A stretch of 64,000 nt of DNA from Styela clava (taxonomy: Eukaryota > Chordata > Ascidiacea > Stolidobranchia > Styelidae), in NCBI RefSeq assembly GCF_964204865.1, contig NC_135250.1, forward strand, positions 7,688,001-7,752,000, given 5' to 3'. The notes below the pieces were generated by a model, which worked only from the letters and a program-made list of their open reading frames with translations, searched no databases and was not told the origin of the DNA. Numbering within the stretch: the stretch's first letter is position 1; every line of letters begins with the position of its first letter. Shown here one piece after another: positions 56,928 through 64,000 of the stretch. The position numbers and the translations under genes were made by a program.

Positions 56928-59900
56928 TCAAGTGCATGGTTGTCCACAAATTGTTTTACTGAGTTTTAACCCAAATTCTGATGTCAGTCCAGCGAATCCA
57001 GCTTCAGCAATCACAAGATTATCCTGTTTACCCGCTATTTGTTGTAATTGCTTCAAATCGAGAAATCCTCTCAGTGGCTTAATTCCAAGTACAAGCACCT
57101 GAGTAAACAAATAAATTATAAAACATTCACAGTGAAGGTTTCATATTCAAGATGAAATCTGCGCGATTGAACAAAGTTCGATTTGCGAAGATTTTATTTT
57201 TATGCTCAAGTTGGATAAGATGAATAATATACCAGTATATGTTCACACTTTTGTCACAATTATAAAATCCTTTCACAAAAGTTTCATTCGCTTTAACTAC
57301 TTCCTGACTGGAACTTTTTTCATAGTGGTAACCAGTTATAAAACATTGAACTTGGAAAAATAACGAAAACACGTACCGTTACTCCTCTTTCTCTCAATGC
57401 TTGCGAAGGAGCTAATACATCATCTCCTGCTTTTCCGTCAGTGATAACAAATACTACATCTTTGATGTCTGGTCGGTTTCCGTTTTCTGGAGTCAAACTT
57501 ACCTCAAGAGCGTGCTGGAGAGCCTTTCCTGTTAGGGTTCCTGTTAAAATATGATTGAAGTTTCTCTTTGTAAACCAGGGGTTCTCAACCACTTTCCTGT
57601 TAATTGTACCCCCGAATCACGAAGCAATCAACCCGAACCCCCAGTAATCAGACACCAAAAAAAATTGTAATATATTGACCGACATGCCCATTTTTGTCAA
57701 TGGCAGTAAACCCATGCTGAATGTAGGATTCATCATACTTTCCTTCGCTGATGAGGACATAACTAAATTAGTTTTTGTTATTTTGCATTCTCCTCTGGTA
57801 GTAAAATATATTCAATAAATAGCAACAAATCAAAACGCAACTGCCATCAGAGTACCCCTGGGAATCTCCCCGTGAACCACTAGGGGTTCGCGAACCTCAG
57901 GTTAAAAAACCCTGTTGTAAATGATACCATTACATGATCAAAATTTCTCCAATTTTTGAGAATATTTCTGTTCATTTACCAGTACTTCGGCTGTTAGGTG
58001 TCAACGTTTATAATAGCTAGAGTCAAAAAGTTTCAACTTTGTCTGTTAGTAGCGCTCAGCTAAAAATCTTATTTCAATGAAAAAAAAAAAAACGCAACAA
58101 TAAAATAAATATAATGCTCTTCGTCCACTCACCCCTGCCATTGTACTCAAACTTATTGAATGCCTGGACAAGTTTCTCGACGTCATCCGGAAAGCTGTTT
58201 AAAAATATTTGAGACTCCGTATCTATTTCATTGTTGTACCGAAACATAGCAAAGTTGACAGCTGTTCTGTCGATTATGAAGGACCTGGAGCAAATAAATA
58301 TAGACGATCCGTCACATTTCTTTTTGTCAAAGTTAGTGATTTCTCTGAGTCTTTGTATAAATCTAAGCAATGGTGCCGTTTTGTATACTAAATATATTTT
58401 ATTGCATATTTCCATTCAACAAATTGTGGCAACACAGAAACAAAGTCATGGCATTGGTCACGCATGGTTAGTACTTTGCTGAACAGAAGTATGAGAATTT
58501 TCGCGCCAAATTTCTGGCGTTTCAGCGATGTTAGTGGAAAGGGTTGTCTCAATTTCCGACTGTTTTTATCCTCGAAAGTATAGGAAACAGAATAGGTATG
58601 TAGGGTATTAATATTTTTATCTCGTTACTAGTTCACCTGAGTATCCCTTCGACGAATGCAGTTAGCATGAACCAATTTTCAATACCAATTGACGAAGAAG
58701 AGTCCATGACAACGACAACATCTACCAGTGCATATGGAGGACACGATCCTAAAAAGTTTGTAGAATTTTGATAATTAGACATTTTGTACCTTAAAAATGA
58801 TTTACATAGAGTACCTTTTTACTAACTTGAACAGCATGGTTTAGGCAACGTCCATCGTTGGTTTATCTGGCAGACTGTTCGAAGTCTTTCAGCCGGGTAG
58901 ACATTGTATCCTTCATCAATACATTCAAATACGCAGGTGGATCTGACGGCAGTTCCGTCTGTACAAACAATTCTACCGTGTTCTAAATCCCCTTGGTCAT
59001 CACAGTATAATTCTGAAAAGAAAGGTAGCTATAAAATATAGCGGATATCAGGTAGGACGGATAAATAAAAATTCCAAATACTTTACTTTCACAAATGGGC
59101 AATGGCGCACTCCATTCCCCATTCCCAAGACATTCACTGAACTGTTCTCCAACTAATTTTGTTGTAAAGTGGCAGGTCACTCTAGAAAATAAACACATGG
59201 TTATATATAATGGGATGGTATTTCTTATGTAGTTTATCATGTATTTTGCGTTCAATTTTCTTTGTTTTAGAGTAAGCGCTTGATTTTTCAGTATTAGCAT
59301 TTTTTGATTACCTTACCTGAAACGACTGCATTGTAAAAACAGTTGCCAATATAGAGTCTGGGGCAAAAAATGGTTGATTTAAAAATTACTGCTCAATCTA
59401 CTACAACTCACGCGCATCGACTCGAGTAATTCACTCCATTTGTGCACTTTGTTGAACCATCTATAACTTCGCTTCTAGAAGGACAGTAAATAGCTGTAAA
59501 TTAAATTAGAGATAAAGCCAAAGTTTTTTTTTTAGTGTTTAAAAAGTATGTTTCAAATCTACGTAATATGATTACAACAAATCTATATGAACGATCAGAC
59601 TCATAATAAACCATTTTAATAAACTTTATATACTATGGATTGTAACCACATTTGTGGTACTCTTGTGTGCGCGCTGAACTTGTTCTTATTAGTACTTACA
59701 TATGTTTCCCCGAAATAGCAATATGGATATAACATGGGTGGCAATAAGTAATTGTACAATAAAAACCATTATCCCTACCTTCACACACAGGTAAATCGTC
59801 ACTCCATTCTCCAATTGGTAAACATTCGCTATCTGTCACACCCACCATTTTGAATCCAAGGTAACAGAAAGCTCTGTCATTAAAAATTAACTATGATATT

Positions 59901-62900
59901 TAGAATATATAAAGGATGAATAAAATAACAAAACAGTTTTGTGAATATAAAATTACAAAAAAGTTGAAAACGAGGCGGGTGCAGAAAATGGTACCATAAC
60001 TAGTTGAACACGACGCTTTTTGTTTGGATTATGGCAGCTATGCAAAAACAACTAGCATGTACTATATATATTACTTTTTGTCATTGTGTATGGACATGGC
60101 ACGAAATAAAAAAAAAAAGCATGATTATCACTTAATGTTAGTAAATGGATTAAATTATGTTAACAATACTTTTTATTCAGTTTTGTTATATGAATGCGAT
60201 CAACGCCAGAGTGTGATCATGTTTCCTATTATCACCTAGGTCTGGTCTAGAAATATTTAGCAACGCATTGGAGATGAACGTCGTTGCTATATTTATAAAC
60301 AGTACTATTTTCATTATATCATATATAGATAAAGCGTTGTGTTGAAAAACTTACTCACACACGCTGTTGATGTTATTTTCATTGGAACATGTGACTTGCC
60401 CATCTACCATTTTTTCTCGCTGAGGACACATTCTTTCTGAATTCATCAATCAATCATTTAGACATGAATTCACATATAGAATAAAGTATTAAAAAAAGAA
60501 AAAACACGTACTGTTGCAGATGGGCAGATCAACGCTCCAACTCCCAGATTCCATGCATTCGCTCGTTTCGTCTCCCACAATGTCATAAAATACTTCACAT
60601 GCAACTCTAAAAACATGTATTGCTATTAAACAAGTACACAAGAAAAAGACAATTTTCTTGATAAATTCTTACGTGCATTCGCTTTCGTAGAAAAATTCAT
60701 CTGTGCAGCTAATGATTCCATTATCTACAGATGTGCGAGGAGGACAGACAATTTCTACATAAAGAAATAATAATTTGACTTCAAAAGGGCCAAATGGTGA
60801 GCAATAACTTTTATTTACGTCCAACATTTATCATAGCAAAATATTATTTTGACATAAGGAAGGTTTTTTACTATTTGATATGAGTGGGTTGAACATTTTA
60901 TCCTTGGCATTGCCGGAGACGTACATAATTTTCTGTTTTGATAGATGACTTTTCCACATGATGGATGCATAGCCGCAAGATGGCGCTAGAGGGGTTTCAT
61001 ACTCCTTTTTCATTCGATACTTACTTTGACATGTAGGCAGGTCAAGACTCCACTCAGCTGAATTTAAACAGGTACTCGACGGAGTTCCGATCATAATTCT
61101 GCCAGTATGGCAGATTGTTCTGTGAAACCCAGGAAAAACATGGTATTTATTATAAAAAATAGGTTGTTAGTATTTTGCTCATTTCTCGGAACTGCGTTTC
61201 TTTTGAAGATGTTTAAATTTCTACACACCATAGAATAGAAGTTCTTTCTAACATTAGCATATTCAGTATTTTAGACAACGGAAATACTTACGTGCATATG
61301 CTACGAGCAATATTGCTGTTTGTGCATTCAACAGTTCCCCCTATTATGGCAGTTCGTGGTGAACACAAGATATCTGAAAAAATGTTCGCAGACTTTTGAG
61401 CATATAAAATCAGGTTTACTCGACATTGTATCAATTCGTTTCAGGTTTTAAAATTGAGCAAATATACCAAACAATAACAGGCTAACAGTTTTACGTATTA
61501 TAGTTTGTCGGTTTTCCAAAGTCTCCTCTAGGCAACAGCATTTCACCCATTGGCGAATCAAATCAAAAACTTTGCTTAAGAATGTTTTACCAGTGTTTGC
61601 CCGATTTCTAAAAATATGGCTATAACTAACGACTCAATACTGCTTGTGGTAAAAAAGTGTTATCTTAAACACTTTGGGTTCAGCCAATCACAGAACTTTC
61701 ATTGAAGTATTGCAACTCTATCTATTTTTAAAGAAATTCGTACCATCGCATGTAGCTAGCGGTTCGCTCCATTCACTTGAACGTAGACACGAACTGGTCG
61801 CTGTGCCTTTAACTTCTTTGCCATCATTGCATGATACTCTGTAAAATGGTGAACAGCATAGAAAAGGGTGTGCATTGTTGTCGTGAAGTTAGCTCGGTTA
61901 AATCCATAAAAATTTTATATTCGTGGAGCTTATAGGAACACACTTTTGAATATACGCTCACTATTTGAACGATAGCGAGCAGGAGAGATGCATGGTACTT
62001 TAAAATCACTTTTTCAAAGCTACAGAACTCAGTACGACACAATTTCCATTGGCTTAAATTACGTATTGGGCACGACACTAATGAAAAATATAATAAACAA
62101 ATCTATTACGTGCATAAACTCCGGGCGTAGCTTTCATCAGTGCAGGTCACCGTACCTCCAACTACTCGACCTCTATTTCTGCATTGCTGCCCTGTGATGG
62201 TTTAATAAAATATATAGATTTTCATATCAAACAATTTAGCATTATTAAAGAGGGTGGGTTATGTTAACTTATGTACGCCAACTTGTACCTTTCCAAAATG
62301 CGAAACTTGGCTAAATGTCAAAGTGTGGGTATATCTATATCACAAAAGTGTTCACTTGGAACGATTCATAAAATATAGGAATGCTTTCTGTCGCAATCTG
62401 ACCCTAAATTTCCTACCAGACCCACAGTAGCGACAGAAGTAAACAAGAGAGCAATCAACAGCAAATTTCTGCGTGAAATATCGGGTCGCTTCATGTCGAG
62501 TAAATGATTGGATGAAAAAAATTGAAAATACAAATTTTAAACGAATAAAACGACATTCACAATCTTACTCTGGCAAGCAGCAAGTGGTGCACTCCATTCT
62601 CCCGAGTCTAAACATATGCTAACTGGTGTGTTGATTATTGTCCTGAAAAGTTCACACTCGACCCTAATAAAAGAAAAGCGTATGACATGGAGTATATATT
62701 AATGTTTACCGGTTTAACCTTTCAGTTTTCACCAACATTTACTTAACACACTTACGTGCATATGCTTTTTGCTAAATTTCCATTCGTGCATTTTACTGTA
62801 CCACCTTCCACAGTTCCTCGAGGTTCACAAACTATTTCTGAAAACGGACAGTGAAAATGACAGTTACTGAATCATTAGCGACATAAAACCTGCCCTTTTC

Positions 62901-63386
62901 ATTGAAAGATTTTTTTGTAGTTATGGCCTAATATTGAAAAGAAATCGATGATGTATTTTAATAGTAGCCTTCCAGAAAATGTTCCACGTAATAGATACAC
63001 TTAGCCTGACACAATTGTCCATTGAGCATTGCAGAATAACACTATACGAAACCTCAAAAAAAAAATTAAATGCTAAAATTGTCAGATTTATCCTCGAAAC
63101 GAACAAGATTACTTACGTTCACATTCCGGCAGTGGATTGCTCCATTCCGTAGAATCTAAGCAAGTGCTTGACGATTCACCAGATAATCTTCGTCCTTTAT
63201 TGCATCTCGCTCTGCAGGAAATCCGCCAAATAAATATATTCGTACAATAAGTCTCCATTCGATTTACAAAGCTTTCTCACTATACTTAACATCACCTTAC
63301 TTACCTACAATTACTAGCAACAAAATTTCTGTTCGTGCACGTAACGTATCCATGTTCAAGTGGTCCCCGAGGTCGGCATTCTAATT
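56928..63386 (-). CDS. Secreted multi-CCP (sushi) protein with C-terminal vWA domain, 5' end outside window
   Basis: Nineteen exons in the window encode 673 aa. First come seven CCP domains, each split over two exons: 63386-63305/63211-63117, 62837-62756/62663-62569, 62191-62110/61838-61744, 61373-61292/61119-61025, 60754-60673/60606-60512, 60436-60355/59873-59779 and 59493-59412/59181-59087. An eighth CCP is in one exon, 59012-58827. The vWA domain follows: 58748-58637 (MIDAS DSSSSIG), 58284-58133 (SFIIDRTAVNFAMF), 57540-57377 (GTLTGKA, VVFVITDGKAGDD) and 57098-56928 (VLVLGIK ... ICGQPCT, stop). CCPs have six Cys, like selectin and polydom repeats, with consensus endings such as EWSxPLPxC. 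All MIDAS motifs (DxSxS, Thr in TLTG, TDG) are present, so metal-dependent ligand binding is plausible. No serine protease follows, so it is not a complete factor B/C2. No signal peptide is seen, because the gene starts with a split acceptor at 63387. A secreted recognition or adhesion role is inferred. Confidence 0.87.
57576..57914. mobile_element. 339-bp hAT-type element in a vWA intron of unit B
   Basis: Left end CAGGGGTTCTCAACCACTTT, right end GTTAAAAAACCCTG. The target duplications are ttgtaaac (57568-57575) and ttgtaaat (57915-57922). Unit A has the empty site in the same intron, at about 50549-50556. That proves the insertion and dates it after the unit duplication, or its loss in A. 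No transposase is encoded. Confidence 0.88.
59087..63386 (-). repeat. Array of seven duplicated CCP exon pairs
   Basis: Each of the seven pairs consists of an exon of exactly 82 nt and one of exactly 95 nt (177 nt, 59 codons). The first exon ends within the codon after the third Cys; the second starts with the same phase and ends one base into a codon. Introns between them vary from about 76 to over 500 bp. The identical lengths and phases show that the CCPs arose by repeated duplication of an exon pair. Confidence 0.88.
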
Positions 63387-63522
63387 CTGTTGAACGAATA
63401 AAAGCATGTGTATACGTAACAATATATGGGGATAATTTTGATCCACTTGGTTTTTGCACTCATTGTGCCGCATGTAGGTCATGTACGTTTTCTATTTTTT
63501 AACGCGACTCATTGGTTTACGC

Positions 63523-64000
63523 CAGTGGTCTACAACACGCGGGCCGCATGCGGCCCGCCAGGCATTTTTTTGCGGCCCGCGTCATCGTTGGGATTTTTCC
63601 ACAAAAACTATAGTAGTACAACTAATGTCAACTATTAGTAAGTTTTATCGTGATATTTCTCATCAAGAATCCGGTCCGACTGTGAAAAGTGAAGCAAAAA
63701 TTTCCCGCCCATTATCCATTTTCATGTTTTATTCTATGGTTATAATTCAATTATAAATTCAATAATTTCATTTCGCATGTTCATTGTGACGTAATAAACG
63801 AGTTTCGGTCAGTCCATTGTGCCCGAGAAAGGTTTACAAAGCCAATCGCACATTCACGTCGTATACATGCGATGTTTGGCAGTTCTTATATTAGCGAGCA
63901 GTTTTTTTTCCAAGTATGAAAGTTAGCCCTCCGCACTGGACTAACGGACGAGCATTTGCATGTTGTCTTAAGACTAGCAACCCAACGCAAAATAAGGCCA
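63523..64000. mobile_element. hAT-type element, left end, running off the window
   Basis: The terminus CAGTGGTCTACAACACGCGG is followed by GGCCGCATGCGGCCCGCC, a GC-rich palindrome very unlike the AT-rich surroundings. This is a common hAT left end. No matching right end is found before 64000, so the element either continues beyond the window or is truncated. It would lie in an intron or upstream of the CCP-vWA gene. Confidence 0.6.

Larger units (their letters stand above)
51329..58741. repeat. Large tandem unit B (right copy)
   Basis: Second copy of the unit at 45187-51325, beginning cttgaaaaatcc...tatcgacggttgctcacac directly after the truncated vWA exon of unit A. It carries the secreted gene 53705-54414 and the intact vWA exons. 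It is longer than A because of about 1.2 kb of different sequence around 54970-56160, the last vWA exon region (56585-57290) and a 339-bp hAT insertion. The 54970-56160 stretch shows no gene; it includes short GGGTGTACC repeats (about 55704-55795). Confidence 0.9.

Noticed and set aside
56928..63386. Complement factor B or C2
   Set aside because: The CCP-vWA order fits, but the protein ends after the vWA with no serine protease and has too many six-Cys CCPs.

Overview
The window is animal genomic DNA. It is AT-rich and has intron-containing genes with canonical GT-AG junctions, long introns and many decayed transposons. The gene set is a GRB2-type adaptor pair, a peroxisomal carnitine octanoyltransferase, a CCP/von Willebrand A protein and small IL-17/cystine-knot-like secreted proteins. 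With so many hAT relics, this suggests an invertebrate deuterostome, and I favour a tunicate. That taxonomic call is inference; no species marker was seen.

Left to right: (1) 1-3792 is a minus-strand LINE (endonuclease plus reverse transcriptase) split by a 1.86 kb hAT-type element. (2) 5823-23394 (+) is a complete five-exon GRB2 gene (SH3-SH2-SH3, 233 aa). (3) 26471-29748 (-) is a second complete GRB2 gene (213 aa), tail-to-tail with the first, with a hAT transposase relic in its second intron. (4) 29749-34621 is gene-poor, with a LINE 3' fragment and one orphan ORF. (5) 34622-42581 (+) is a complete 13-exon carnitine O-octanoyltransferase (611 aa) with a predicted GC-AG first intron and a peroxisomal-type C-terminus. 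(6) 42582-45186 is repeats, including a tRNA-derived SINE.

(7) From 45187 to about 58741 two large tandem units of about 6.1 and 7.4 kb lie side by side. Each carries a small secreted cysteine-rich gene with an IL-17/cystine-knot-like pattern and, to its right, vWA-domain exons, all on the minus strand. In the right unit the vWA exons are intact and form the 3' end of a large gene (56928 to beyond 63386). That gene has at least eight six-cysteine CCP (sushi) domains followed by a C-terminal vWA domain. In the left unit the vWA exons are a pseudogene: cut at the duplication breakpoint, with a mutated metal site, a stop codon and no last exon. Both small secreted genes remain intact.

How the genes relate: the GRB2 pair would link receptor tyrosine kinases to Sos/Ras, CROT shortens peroxisomal fatty acyl products for export, and the right third is a secreted, probably immune-type locus. 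The most notable points are the convergent GRB2 duplication, the CCP array built from seven exon pairs of exactly 82 and 95 nt, the tandem unit with asymmetric fates (conserved cytokine-like genes, dead vWA copy), and a splice-donor sequence overlapping the CROT peroxisome signal.
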